This document shows positions 1 through 7,233 of a DNA stretch of 16,222 nucleotides, piece by piece (position 1 is the first letter of the stretch; each line of letters begins with the position of its first letter). The DNA comes from Lentisphaeraceae bacterium. GTDB taxonomy: Bacteria > Verrucomicrobiota > Kiritimatiellia > RFP12 > DVOR01. The notes beneath the pieces are model-generated. The model had not been told where the DNA came from and did no database searches. It saw only the letters and a program-made list of their open reading frames with translations. Location: assembly GCA_004555175.1 (NCBI GenBank), contig SFJE01000039.1, positions 1 through 16,222 on the forward strand, given 5' to 3'. Made by a program: the position numbers and the translations under genes.

Positions 1-135
1 AACGGCCGCGCCGCCCCCAAAAGCTCCCGCTACAAAGCCCTAGGCAACTCTTGGGCCATCAACTGCGCCCGCTGGGTTCTCCGCCGCCTCGACCGCGAGC
101 TGCACCCCCCTTGCACACCCCCTGCAAGCCCCTAG
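1..135 (+). CDS. DNA (cytosine-5) methyltransferase, C-terminal fragment (5' end outside window)
   Basis: Frame 1 is open from the first base to a TAG at 133-135 and encodes 44 residues. It contains SSRYKALGNSWAINCARWVL, which matches the C-terminal motif X region of phage/Dcm-type C5 methyltransferases (typically RYKALGNSMAV..MRWI). This motif folds back onto the S-adenosylmethionine-binding core, so its presence suggests the enzyme is complete at this end. The family transfers methyl to C5 of cytosine in a specific DNA site, either as part of a restriction-modification system or as an orphan or phage enzyme. The catalytic PCQ and ENV motifs would lie upstream, outside the window, so activity and specificity cannot be judged. 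The tail after the motif is short and Pro/Cys-rich. A convergent hairpin follows. The family call is fairly firm; the role (RM or orphan) is unknown. Confidence 0.75.
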   Translation, partial: NGRAAPKSSRYKALGNSWAINCARWVLRRLDRELHPPCTPPASP

Positions 136-148
136 CACCTCCCCAACA

Positions 149-181
149 AAACGCCCCGCGGCTCACCACCAAGGGGCGTTT
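149..181. terminator. Bidirectional terminator hairpin between convergent genes
   Basis: A 9-bp inverted repeat, AAACGCCCC (149-157) and GGGGCGTTT (173-181), lies between the stop of the methyltransferase fragment (+) and the stop of the secreted thioredoxin-like gene (-). The flanking T/A runs give a short U tract on either transcript, as expected for a shared intrinsic terminator. The loop is 15 nt, which is longer than ideal. Confidence 0.6.
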
Positions 182-195
182 GTCTCAAAAACACT

Positions 196-1152
196 TCAAC
201 TCGTCTCAACTTCACTTGCAAAATACATGTTCGTGACCGTGCGCAGGTAGGAGACCATGTAGATCTGCTTCTCGAGCTTGAGCATCGCCTGGGCCAAGAG
301 CGCAGCCTTATAAATATTGAGCGTAATCTCGCGCCCGGCGGCATCGGTGAAGTGGTTGGTGGTCACCGTGGTTGTGGTGCCCTCCTCGTTGGTCACCGTC
401 TCGGAGGTCGTCGTCACCTTAAGCCCCATCGTGCTCGAAGTATCCGCCACCTCGGTCACCATATCCTCCTCGGTGGCGGCAAAGGCCTTGGCACGCAGCT
501 TGGCATAATCATCGGCCGCGGCGGCCCAAGTGGCGAGCTTTGCCTTAATCTCATCCTGCGTCAGGGCTTCCAAGCCGGCCTCCAGCGCGCAAATCTTCCC
601 TTCGGCATCATAGAGCGCCATCGCCGGCCACACCTGCACGCGGCTGCCCAACGGCGCCCCCAGCGGGAAGATGCTCGAAAGTCCATTACGCGAGAGCGCC
701 GAGAGGTTCGTAGAAACCGTCGTCGTGGTGCCATCGTCATTCGTCACCGTCTCGTTGACCACATAGTCGCGCTCGGGCCAATCGTAGACCGCCGTGACGA
801 ACTGATCCCCCACCCCCTTGCGCCACGCCTGCAACATCAAACTGCCCACTTCGCTCCAGTCCCAGCCGGTAAAGAGCACCGCCATATATTTCCGCTTGGT
901 GGCGAGCTCCGCATTCGTGGCATCCGCAGCGATGATCGCCTTCATCTCATCGACCGTCTTAATATCCTCGCGCGTGATCGGGGTGGTGGTGTAGCGCGCA
1001 TCGCCCGCGCCCCCCTCCTCCTTCGACGCGTTCGCCGGCCACGGTCCGCGCGTAATCGCATAACTATAGCGCGAACTCGTCACCTCGGCGCGAGAACTCA
1101 GCGCCACCATCAACGCGGTCAGGCCCAGTGCCAAACGGCAACTCTGCTTCAT
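196..1152 (-). CDS. Secreted thioredoxin-fold-like protein lacking the CxxC cysteines
   Basis: The protein has 318 aa if started at the ATG at 1152, which has AAAAGGA at good spacing; the ATG at 1158 sits directly on that SD and is less likely. Residues 1-23 form a Sec signal peptide (LALGLTALMVALSS then RAE). Residues 88-110 (KYMAVLFTGWDWSEVGSLML) look like the thioredoxin-like pattern LVxFTGSDWCxxC, but DWSEVG replaces the two redox cysteines. Residues 175-194 (WPAMALYDAEGKICALEAGL) match the cis-Pro strand and 'dGk...G' hairpin of that fold. A Thr-rich linker, ETVTN(D/E)(D/E)GTTTTV, occurs twice (about 135-147 and 251-263). The N- and C-terminal parts are unrecognised. A periplasmic or exported non-redox thioredoxin-like role is inference; the exact function is unknown. 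It is transcribed alone from the promoter at 1224-1253. Confidence 0.6.
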   Translation of the reverse strand: MKQSCRLALGLTALMVALSSRAEVTSSRYSYAITRGPWPANASKEEGGAGDARYTTTPITREDIKTVDEMKAIIAADATNAELATKRKYMAVLFTGWDWSEVGSLMLQAWRKGVGDQFVTAVYDWPERDYVVNETVTNDDGTTTTVSTNLSALSRNGLSSIFPLGAPLGSRVQVWPAMALYDAEGKICALEAGLEALTQDEIKAKLATWAAAADDYAKLRAKAFAATEEDMVTEVADTSSTMGLKVTTTSETVTNEEGTTTTVTTNHFTDAAGREITLNIYKAALLAQAMLKLEKQIYMVSYLRTVTNMYFASEVETS

Positions 1153-1170
1153 ACTCATCCTTTTCTCATC

Positions 1171-1217
1171 CGGCCCAAAGGCCGATTCCTGAAGTCTTCT
1201 ATGGCGAAAAACGCCAT
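1171..1217 (-). promoter_or_regulatory. 5'UTR with two hairpins, the first at the transcript 5' end
   Basis: Reading the minus strand, ATGGCG-TTTTT-CGCCAT (1217-1201) begins where transcription from the promoter at 1224-1253 should start. A second hairpin, CGGCC-TTTG-GGCCG (1184-1171), follows about 16 nt later and ends about 10 nt before the SD. A 5'-terminal stem of this kind usually protects an mRNA from 5'-end-dependent decay. The second could modulate ribosome access. No riboswitch class is recognised. Confidence 0.4.
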
Positions 1218-1223
1218 GATGTT

Positions 1224-1253
1224 ATTTTAGGACGCTCGTCGACTAAAAGTCAA
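1224..1253 (-). promoter_or_regulatory. sigma70-type promoter of the secreted thioredoxin-like gene
   Basis: On the minus strand: -35 TTGACT (1253-1248), 18-bp spacer, -10 TAAAAT (1229-1224). Each hexamer matches the consensus at five of six positions. The predicted start near 1217 gives a leader of about 65 nt. Confidence 0.6.
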
Positions 1254-1283
1254 CAAAAATCGCGAGGTTGCTCGCTGCGCCGT

Positions 1284-1345
1284 CGCAAGGTGCTCGCTAT
1301 CGCTCGCGTGAAGGCCGAGCGAAGCGAAGGCGCTATGTCAACACG
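1284..1345 (-). repeat. Dispersed intergenic repeat, copy A
   Basis: Positions 1284-1311 (28 nt, beginning CGCAAGGTGCTCGC) are identical to 3582-3609. The adjoining 1306-1345, read on the minus strand (CGTGTTGACATAGCGCCTTC then GC-rich sequence ending in TTCACGC), resembles 8141-8175 and 8182-8211. All copies are intergenic. The sequence is rich in GAGCGNAGCGAGC-like near-palindromes, as in REP/MITE-type families. No terminal inverted repeats or target duplications are obvious. Confidence 0.6.
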
Positions 1346-1373
1346 ATGAAGGCCGCGCGCGGCGCGTCTATTT

Positions 1374-1826
1374 TTACCGCTTTTCGGGCAGGCGGTTGCA
1401 GCACACGCCTTCGCGCGAAATCCCCAATTCGGCCAAGGGGCGTAGGACGAAGTCGCGCAGATGGGCGCGTGGATGTGGCAGGGTCAGGCGCGCGCTCTGC
1501 ACCCGCACGCCTTCATAGAGGATTATATCTAAATCTAGGGGACGCGGTCCGTTGCGTTCGGCGCGGACTCGCCCTGCCTCAGCTTCCAAACGGTTTAATT
1601 CATCCAACAGCGCTTCGGGCTCAAGCGCTGTCTCCAAGATCAGCGCGCCATTGAGGAAGCTTAAATCTTGATAGGCCGGCGGCACATCCACCGGCGCTGT
1701 TTCAATAAAGGAGGAGACCGCGAGCACGCGCGTGCCCGGCAGGCACTTCAAGGACTCAACCGCGCGGTGCAGGTGCCCAGCACGGTCGCCCAGGTTGCTC
1801 CCCAAGGCAATAACAGCCCGAGCCAT
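1374..1826 (-). CDS. folK: 2-amino-4-hydroxy-6-hydroxymethyldihydropteridine pyrophosphokinase (HPPK)
   Basis: The product (150 aa, near the usual 155-165) transfers pyrophosphate from ATP to 6-hydroxymethyl-7,8-dihydropterin, one step before dihydropteroate synthase in cytosolic folate synthesis. Family signatures are all visible: ALGSNLGD (7-14), the FLNGAL strand (57-62), GPRPLDLDII (93-102) with the two Mg-binding Asp at 98 and 100, and LPHPRAHLRDFVLRPLAEL (116-134), which carries the ATP-contacting Arg/His residues. It is the third gene of the dapA-dapB-folK unit, 28 bp after dapB. The ATG is preceded by a C-rich stretch with no Shine-Dalgarno, so it probably depends on coupling to dapB translation. 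The C-terminal SREGVCCNRLPEKR extends slightly past the family core. Confidence 0.93.
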   Translation of the reverse strand: MARAVIALGSNLGDRAGHLHRAVESLKCLPGTRVLAVSSFIETAPVDVPPAYQDLSFLNGALILETALEPEALLDELNRLEAEAGRVRAERNGPRPLDLDIILYEGVRVQSARLTLPHPRAHLRDFVLRPLAELGISREGVCCNRLPEKR

Positions 1827-1854
1827 AAAGAGGGGGGAAGGCGCCCAGCGTCAA

Positions 1855-2625
1855 TTACTCGGCAAAGCCGAGCACATGGCGCATAGTGTAATGCCCCGGC
1901 GCGCGCCCTTGGAGCCAAAGCGCCGCCTTCAGCGCACCCTTGGCAAAGGCCACGCGCGAGGAGGCCTTGTGGGTAAGCTCCACGCGCTCTTCATCGGCGG
2001 CAAAGAGGACGGTGTGATCGCCCACCACCGAGCCGCCACGCAGAGCGTGCAAGCCGATTTCGCCCACCGGCCGCTCGCCGACAATCCCATGGCGGCCGTA
2101 GCAGGCCACCTCATCTAGGACCACCTGGCGCCCAGCGGCGGCAGCTTGCGCCAAGCCCAACGCGGTGCCACTGGGGGCATCCTTTTTGTGGCGGTGATGC
2201 ATCTCGGTAATCTCAATATCGTAGCTCGTATCGAGCACCGAGGCCGCGCGCTGGACCAATTCCAGAAGGAGGTTGATGCCCAGCGAGAAGTTGGGGGCAA
2301 AGCAAATCGGGATTTGCTTGGAGGCTTCCTCAACGGCCGTCAGTTCGGCCTCGTTCAAGCCGGTCGTGCCCAACACATAGGCCTGGCGATACTTGACGGC
2401 ATTGGCGAGGTTCTCGGTGATGCAGGTGTGGAAGGTGAAGTCAATCACCGTATCGGCCTCCTTAGGCCAGGTGGCCTGATAGAAGAGGCCATTGGAGACG
2501 GGCTTGCCAATCAGCGGATGCGTGGGCTGTTCGGTCACAGCCACCACATTCAACCCCATCGCCTTGGCGCTCTCTAGGAGCATCTGCCCCATTCGCCCGG
2601 CACCACCCAAAATTGCTAACTTCAT
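1855..2625 (-). CDS. dapB: 4-hydroxy-tetrahydrodipicolinate reductase
   Basis: The product (256 aa) reduces 4-hydroxy-tetrahydrodipicolinate to tetrahydrodipicolinate with NAD(P)H, the second committed step to lysine and meso-diaminopimelate for peptidoglycan. Visible features: nucleotide-binding GGAGRMG (7-13), DFT (62-64), GTTG (86-89), and the catalytic/substrate block EMHHRHKKDAPSGTAL (141-156) with the His pair and Lys147. The length is slightly below the usual 265-275. The SD AAGGAG overlaps the dapA stop codon (TAAGGAG), with a 9-bp gap between dapA and dapB, so the two genes are co-transcribed and probably translationally coupled. Confidence 0.96.
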   Translation of the reverse strand: MKLAILGGAGRMGQMLLESAKAMGLNVVAVTEQPTHPLIGKPVSNGLFYQATWPKEADTVIDFTFHTCITENLANAVKYRQAYVLGTTGLNEAELTAVEEASKQIPICFAPNFSLGINLLLELVQRAASVLDTSYDIEITEMHHRHKKDAPSGTALGLAQAAAAGRQVVLDEVACYGRHGIVGERPVGEIGLHALRGGSVVGDHTVLFAADEERVELTHKASSRVAFAKGALKAALWLQGRAPGHYTMRHVLGFAE

Positions 2626-2634
2626 GGGGACTCC

Positions 2635-3510
2635 TTAAATCAGCTTCAGCGTTTCCAAACAGGCTCGAATCTTGGCGAGGTTCGCCTCGCTCGGCTCGCA
2701 CAGCGGCAGACGGTAGACCTGCTTGATCTTGCCCATCATCGCCAGCGCCGCCTTGACCGGGATGGGATTCGTGTCGCAGAACATATCGCGGAAGAGCGGA
2801 TAGTACTTGGCGTGATAGGCCCGCGCCTGAACAAAGTCACCCGCCATGGCCAGGTTGACCATCTCGCTCATCGCGCGCGGAATGACATTCGAGCAAACCG
2901 AAATCACGCCCTCGGCCCCCACCGAGAGCATCGGCAGCGTCAGGCTGTCATCCCCCGAGAGCACCGTCAACTCCGGGCAGGCGTGCTTGATGGCCGAAAC
3001 GCGCTCAACGCTGCCAGCAGCCTCCTTGATGGCGCAGACATTCGGATCCTTCGCCAAACGCGCTACCACCTCCAAGGGGATTTCCTTGCTGCTGCGCCCA
3101 GGCACATTGTAGAGCACCACTGGCACCCCTAGCGCCGCCACTGAGGAGAAGTGACGATAAAGCCCTTCGGCATTGGGCTTATTGTAATAGGGCGTCACTT
3201 GCAAGGTGGCATCCACCCCAATCCCGATAATCTCTCGGGTCAGATGGACCGCCTCTTCAGTGGAATTGGCGCCGGTGCCGGCAATCACCTTCGCACGCCC
3301 GGCCACGGCCTCAACCGTCGCCTCAATGACCTTCAGATGGTCTGCCGGATTCAAGGTTGGCGATTCGCCCGTGGTGCCCACGGGGCTAACGCCCGCGACC
3401 CCTTCGACAATCTGCCACTCAATCAACGCACGCAACGCACCGTAGTCAACGGAACCATCTTCGTTGAACGGCGTAACCAACGCACTGAAAACACCTTTGA
3501 GTTTGAGCAT
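2635..3510 (-). CDS. dapA: 4-hydroxy-tetrahydrodipicolinate synthase
   Basis: The product condenses pyruvate with aspartate semialdehyde, the entry reaction of the diaminopimelate/lysine branch. It has 291 aa when started at the ATG at 3510 (MLKLKG), which lies 7 nt after AAGGA and gives the length normal for DapA; the upstream in-frame ATG at 3525 overlaps the SD. It is a TIM-barrel aldolase with GTTGES (45-50), TPYYNKP (106-112), YNVPGR with Tyr134 (134-139), and the Schiff-base Lys162 in AIKEA. It heads the dapA-dapB-folK operon, with a promoter at 3541-3569. The set is complete and canonical, and no odd residues were seen. Confidence 0.96.
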   Translation of the reverse strand: MLKLKGVFSALVTPFNEDGSVDYGALRALIEWQIVEGVAGVSPVGTTGESPTLNPADHLKVIEATVEAVAGRAKVIAGTGANSTEEAVHLTREIIGIGVDATLQVTPYYNKPNAEGLYRHFSSVAALGVPVVLYNVPGRSSKEIPLEVVARLAKDPNVCAIKEAAGSVERVSAIKHACPELTVLSGDDSLTLPMLSVGAEGVISVCSNVIPRAMSEMVNLAMAGDFVQARAYHAKYYPLFRDMFCDTNPIPVKAALAMMGKIKQVYRLPLCEPSEANLAKIRACLETLKLI

Positions 3511-3540
3511 ACATGCTTCCTTCATCTAAAAACGGCGCGT

Positions 3541-3569
3541 ATTCTAGCAAACCCCCCGGCAAGATACAA
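3541..3569 (-). promoter_or_regulatory. Promoter of the dapA-dapB-folK operon
   Basis: On the minus strand: extended -10 TGC-TAGAAT (hexamer 3546-3541), 17-bp spacer, weak -35 TTGTAT (3569-3564). The start would fall near 3534, about 24 nt before the dapA ATG. The -10 matches the consensus 5/6 and the TGn extension offsets the poor -35. Confidence 0.5.
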
Positions 3570-3581
3570 ACGTGCGGTGCG

Positions 3582-3609
3582 CGCAAGGTGCTCGCTATCG
3601 CTCGCGTGA
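3582..3609 (-). repeat. Dispersed intergenic repeat, partial copy D
   Basis: These 28 nt are identical to 1284-1311. They sit in the 105-bp gap between dapA and the sigma54 activator, upstream of the dapA promoter and ending 6 bp from the activator stop codon. Only the CTCGCTATCGCTCGCG half of the element is kept; the CATAG..CCTTCGC half is missing. Confidence 0.6.
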
Positions 3610-3615
3610 GGGGGC

Positions 3616-5136
3616 TTACGCGTACCACTCGGGATGAATGTCAAAGCGCTTGACCTTGTAGTTCATCATACGCGGGGAGACGCCGAGTTGGCGTCCGGCC
3701 GCCGAGAGGTTTCCCTTGCTTTGCTTGAGGGCCTCGACCAAGAGTTCGCGCTCATAGCTATTGACCATTACCGAGAGCGGGGCATTGCCATTCGTCAAGA
3801 TGGCATTTCCGGTGGTCTCGCCAGTCTGCAAGGAGGGGGGCAGGTTATAGGCGTGGATAGCGCCATCGGTTGAGGTCAAGACCGCGCGCTCGATGCAGTT
3901 CTCCAGCTCGCGCACATTGCCCGGCCAATGATAGGCCATCAGCAGGTTAATTGCGGTGGTCGAGAGGCGCGTCATCTGCTTGCGATAGCGCACGCCCATC
4001 TTGGCCATAAAGTGCTCGGCGAGCAGGATGATGTCGCTGCGGCGCTTGGCCAAGTCGGGCATCATAATCGGGAAGATATTGAGGCGATAGTAGAGGTCCT
4101 CGCGGAACTTGCCCTGCTGCATCAAGGCCTCGAGGTCGCGACTCGTGGCGGCGATGAAGCGCACATCTGAGCGCAATTCCTTGTTGCTACCCACGCGCGA
4201 GAAGGTCCGCTCCTGCAAGAAGCGCAAGAGCTTGATTTGCGTCTGCGGCGTCAAGTCGCCAATCTCATCGAGAAAGAGCGTGCCGCCATCGGCCTCTTCG
4301 GCCCGACCAATCCGCCGCCCGGTTGCCCCGGTAAAGGCCCCCTTCTCGTGACCAAAGAGTTCGCTTTCAACCAATGCTTCGGGCAGTGCCGCGCAGTTGA
4401 GCGCCACAAAGGGTTTGCTCTTGCGCCCAGAGAGGCGGACAATGGCCCGCGCCACCAATTCCTTACCGGTCCCCGTCGAGCCCCGAATCAGGACCGTGGC
4501 ATCCGAGGATGCCACTTGCCGAATTTGCGCATAGACTTGCCGCATCGCCGAGCAATTCCCCACCAGCTCCCCTGGATTGGCCGAGAGGCTGCGCAGGGTC
4601 CGGTTCTCGGCCTCCAAGGCCTGCCGTTCCTCCTGGTTCTGCAGCAGCAATCCCACCGCGCCGGCCGTAATGTTGCCCACAATCTCCAGCAGCGCAGCGT
4701 CGGCCTTGAGATCCATCCCCGGCTCCACGCGCCGGTCAATGCTCAAGGTGCCAATCACCGCTTCACGCGAAAAGAGCGGCACACAGATAAAGGCCACCGG
4801 CTCATCGCCCCCGCGCGCGCCCGTGCGGTTCAAGAAGCGAGGGTCCTTACGAATATCGCTGACAATCTCGGCCACCCCGGTCTCGGCTACATGCCCGGTC
4901 ACCCCCTCGCCCAAACGGTAGCGCCCCAAGCGCCGGGCCGTCTCGTCAAGCCCGTGCGAGGCCTCAATCGTCAGCGTGCCATCATGCAATAGGGCGATTG
5001 TCCCGCGCAACATCCCCATCTTCCGATTGAGAATAGCCAGCGCCTCAACCAAAAGGCGTTGGGGGTCGCGCTCGTGAACAATCGCCGAACTGATTTCGCG
5101 AAGGACTTGAATCTCTCTATCAAAGTCGCCCTGCAT
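3616..5136 (-). CDS. sigma54-dependent transcriptional activator, GAF-AAA+-Fis (NifA/NtrC type)
   Basis: The product (506 aa from the ATG at 5136) is a bacterial enhancer-binding protein. An in-frame GTG at 5151 is possible, but AGAGGAG lies just before the ATG. Domains: GAF sensor (about 18-165), short linker helix (168-185), AAA+ (about 190-425), Fis-type HTH (about 474-500, KGNLSAAGRQLGVSPRMMNY). Key motifs are present: Walker A GSTGTGKE (219-226), the GAFTGA loop (266-271) that contacts sigma54, Walker B GGTLFLDEIG (284-293), WPGNVRELENC (404-414). The family couples ATP hydrolysis to opening sigma54 promoters. The N-terminal GAF replaces a receiver domain, so the input is probably a small ligand rather than phosphorylation. 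No cognate sigma54 promoter was seen in the window, so its regulon is unknown. Confidence 0.92.
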   Translation of the reverse strand: MQGDFDREIQVLREISSAIVHERDPQRLLVEALAILNRKMGMLRGTIALLHDGTLTIEASHGLDETARRLGRYRLGEGVTGHVAETGVAEIVSDIRKDPRFLNRTGARGGDEPVAFICVPLFSREAVIGTLSIDRRVEPGMDLKADAALLEIVGNITAGAVGLLLQNQEERQALEAENRTLRSLSANPGELVGNCSAMRQVYAQIRQVASSDATVLIRGSTGTGKELVARAIVRLSGRKSKPFVALNCAALPEALVESELFGHEKGAFTGATGRRIGRAEEADGGTLFLDEIGDLTPQTQIKLLRFLQERTFSRVGSNKELRSDVRFIAATSRDLEALMQQGKFREDLYYRLNIFPIMMPDLAKRRSDIILLAEHFMAKMGVRYRKQMTRLSTTAINLLMAYHWPGNVRELENCIERAVLTSTDGAIHAYNLPPSLQTGETTGNAILTNGNAPLSVMVNSYERELLVEALKQSKGNLSAAGRQLGVSPRMMNYKVKRFDIHPEWYA

Positions 5137-5157
5137 AACTCCTCTTTGCACGCTGAA

Positions 5158-5174
5158 ATGGAAGTCACTTCCAT
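5158..5174. promoter_or_regulatory. Perfect 17-bp palindrome downstream of the activator promoter
   Basis: ATGGAAGT-C-ACTTCCAT is a perfect palindrome around position 5166. It lies about 9-25 nt after the predicted start (near 5183) of the minus-strand activator transcript and about 20 nt before its ATG. This is a typical place for an operator, possibly autoregulation through the Fis-type HTH, or for a 5'UTR hairpin. The regulator is inferred only. Confidence 0.45.
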
Positions 5175-5189
5175 CGGCAAACCGCGCGC

Positions 5190-5219
5190 ATTATACGCTT
5201 TTTGCCCTTTCCCACGCAA
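5190..5219 (-). promoter_or_regulatory. sigma70 promoter of the sigma54 activator gene
   Basis: On the minus strand: consensus -10 TATAAT (5195-5190), 18-bp spacer, -35 TTGCGT (5219-5214). The gene for a sigma54 activator is thus itself probably read by the housekeeping sigma factor. Confidence 0.6.
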
Positions 5220-5344
5220 CCACGTAGCGCGTCGCGCTCGCGAAATTGGGCTAGCGGACGGCGCGGCGGGCCTGGCGGGTGCTTACGCGTGTAGGCAGAG
5301 AAGAAAAAGTGGCGTTTTGGGGAACGGTGCAGCGCGTGCTGTTA

Positions 5345-5409
5345 TATAATAGGCGGCACTTCGGGGCGGTCCCGGAGGAGCATCCCTTTATATTATAAGG
5401 AGCGCGCGT
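5345..5409 (+). promoter_or_regulatory. Possible -10 and SD region of the GH110 gene
   Basis: A consensus TATAAT (5345-5350) lies 60 bp before the GH110 ATG, and a second AT-rich block (TTTATATTATAAGG, about 5389-5402) runs into the SD AAGGAG. No convincing -35 is seen 16-18 bp upstream of either, so the start site is uncertain. The rest of the 5220-5340 gap holds GC-rich sequence with no feature I can name. Confidence 0.3.
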
Positions 5410-7218
5410 ATGTCGATGCGGTTTTGGTTTGGCGTGCTGGGCGCCCTGTGGCTAGCGGGCGAAGGCTTGGCGGTCAGGGTCTTTCACGCGGCAGATTATG
5501 GGATTGTGCCAGGCGTGGCGGCCTACACGGCCTCCGACGTGGCGCGGCTGCTTGCCGATGTGCGCCAAGCTTGCGCGCAGGCGCAGGCACCTAAGGCCGA
5601 TCCCATCCGCCTGCTCTTCACGCCGGGCACCTATGAGATTGGCTTGGCGCAGTGCCAAGCGCGCACATGGTTTATCTCGAACCATGATCAGGACAATCCT
5701 AAGCGCGTCTTCCTGCCCTTGGAGGGGCTCAGCAATGTGGAGCTCTGCGGCAATGGCGCCTTCTTCAACCTCCACGCGCGGATTATCCCCTTCGGGATTT
5801 GGGATAGCCAAGGTGTTGCGCTCAAGGACTTTACGGTGGACTACGCCTGCCCGCCCCTCTCGCAGATTACCTTCACGGCCGTCGACCCCGAGGCCCAGAC
5901 TGTCACCTTTCGGCCGCTCTCGGAGTTGAAGCCCGAGCTCGACGGCACGCGCCTGACCTTCCGAAACCCCGAGTTCCGCCACTCCCCCGGCGGCGGCATC
6001 CTCTTTGAGCCCGATGGCACCATCGCCTATCGCACCGGCGACCTCGGCTTCAACCTCAGCAATGTGACGGCCAACCCCGATGGCACCTTCACCGCCGCCG
6101 GGTGCGCCCACGAGGCCTTCCACAAGGGACAATCGATGGCCCTGCGCGGTTGGGGCCGCCCCGCCCCAGGCATCGTTATCTCCGATTCCAAGGAGGTCTC
6201 CCTTCAGGCCCTGACGATCCACTACGCCGATGGGATGGGCGTGCTGGCCCAATCGAGCGACACCCTCACCTTGGATGGCATTCGCATCATCCCCAACGCG
6301 GCCAAGGGGCGCTTCTTCTCCACCCAGGCCGATGCCACCCACTTCTCCGGCTGTAGCGGCGAGATTACCTCCACCAACGGCCGCTACATCGGGATGATGG
6401 ACGATGCCATCAACGTTCACGGCACCTATCTGCGCGTCCAGAAGCGCATCGACGAGCGGACCCTCGAGGCTGCCTATATGCACGGCCAATCCTACGGCTT
6501 CACCTGGGGCACACGCGGCGATGAGGTCACCTTCATCCGCTCGCAGACGATGGAGCGTCTGGCGGAGTCGGACAACACCCTGGAGGCCATCGAGCCCCTG
6601 GATAAGCCCGAGACGCGCGCCGGCGCCAAACGCTTCCGCCTCACCTTCGCCAAGCCCCTTCCGCCGGAGGTCGACCCCGCCCAGGGCGCGCTGGGCATTG
6701 AGAACCTTACCCGCACGCCAAGCGTGAACTTTGAACACAACTACGTGGGCAAGAACCGCGCCCGCGGTGCCCTCTTCTCCACCCCCCGGCCAGTCTACTG
6801 CGCCTACAATCTCTTTGACCACACCAGCGGCTCGGCCATCCTCCTCTGCGGAGATTGTAATGGCTGGTATGAGACCGGCGCCTGCACCGATGTCACCATC
6901 CGGAACAACACCTTCGTGAACGCCCTCACCTCCCCCTATCAATTCACCGAGGCCGTCATCTCCATCTGTCCGGAGATCCCCGACCTCGACCACCAGCAGG
7001 CCTACTTCCACCGCGAAATCACCATCGAGAACAACCTCTTTAAGATCTTCGACTACCCGCTCGTCTACGCTAAGAGCGTCGACGGCCTCTACATCCAGCG
7101 TAATCTCCTCGAAAAGTCCGCCGCCTTCGCCCCCTACCACTGGAACCGCGAGTGGCTCACCCTCCACCATTGCTCCAATGTCCAAGCCGAAGAGCCCATG
7201 CGCTCCAAACAGCCGTAA
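5410..7218 (+). CDS. Secreted GH110 alpha-1,3-galactosidase (right-handed beta-helix)
   Basis: The product has 602 aa, matching the usual GH110 length of about 600. Residues 1-21 form a Sec signal peptide (FWFGVLGALWLAGEGLA). Blocks that recur in GH110 enzymes are visible: DYGIVPG (29-35), WFISNHDQ (87-94), QADATHFSGC (306-315), MMDDAINVHGTYL (329-341), RARGALFSTPRPVYCAYN, SGSAILLCGDCNGWYETGAC, and a C-terminal run of beta-helix turns (VTIRNNTFVN, ITIENNLFKIFDYPL). Asp308 and Asp331/332 are the likely catalytic acids. The family are inverting exo-enzymes that remove terminal alpha-1,3-galactose, as in blood-group B or linear B glycans, which suits a mucin- or glycan-feeding gut bacterium. The SD AAGGAG is 8 nt upstream. 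coaB follows after 15 bp, which looks accidental. Substrate specificity within GH110 cannot be read from sequence. Confidence 0.82.
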   Translation: MSMRFWFGVLGALWLAGEGLAVRVFHAADYGIVPGVAAYTASDVARLLADVRQACAQAQAPKADPIRLLFTPGTYEIGLAQCQARTWFISNHDQDNPKRVFLPLEGLSNVELCGNGAFFNLHARIIPFGIWDSQGVALKDFTVDYACPPLSQITFTAVDPEAQTVTFRPLSELKPELDGTRLTFRNPEFRHSPGGGILFEPDGTIAYRTGDLGFNLSNVTANPDGTFTAAGCAHEAFHKGQSMALRGWGRPAPGIVISDSKEVSLQALTIHYADGMGVLAQSSDTLTLDGIRIIPNAAKGRFFSTQADATHFSGCSGEITSTNGRYIGMMDDAINVHGTYLRVQKRIDERTLEAAYMHGQSYGFTWGTRGDEVTFIRSQTMERLAESDNTLEAIEPLDKPETRAGAKRFRLTFAKPLPPEVDPAQGALGIENLTRTPSVNFEHNYVGKNRARGALFSTPRPVYCAYNLFDHTSGSAILLCGDCNGWYETGACTDVTIRNNTFVNALTSPYQFTEAVISICPEIPDLDHQQAYFHREITIENNLFKIFDYPLVYAKSVDGLYIQRNLLEKSAAFAPYHWNREWLTLHHCSNVQAEEPMRSKQP

Positions 7219-7233
7219 CCCCCGAGGTACCAC

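Noticed and set aside
352..1230. 292-aa plus-strand ORF opposite the secreted thioredoxin-like gene
   Set aside because: It is His/Arg-rich with no recognisable motif or SD, and it runs through the opposite gene's promoter and terminal codons.
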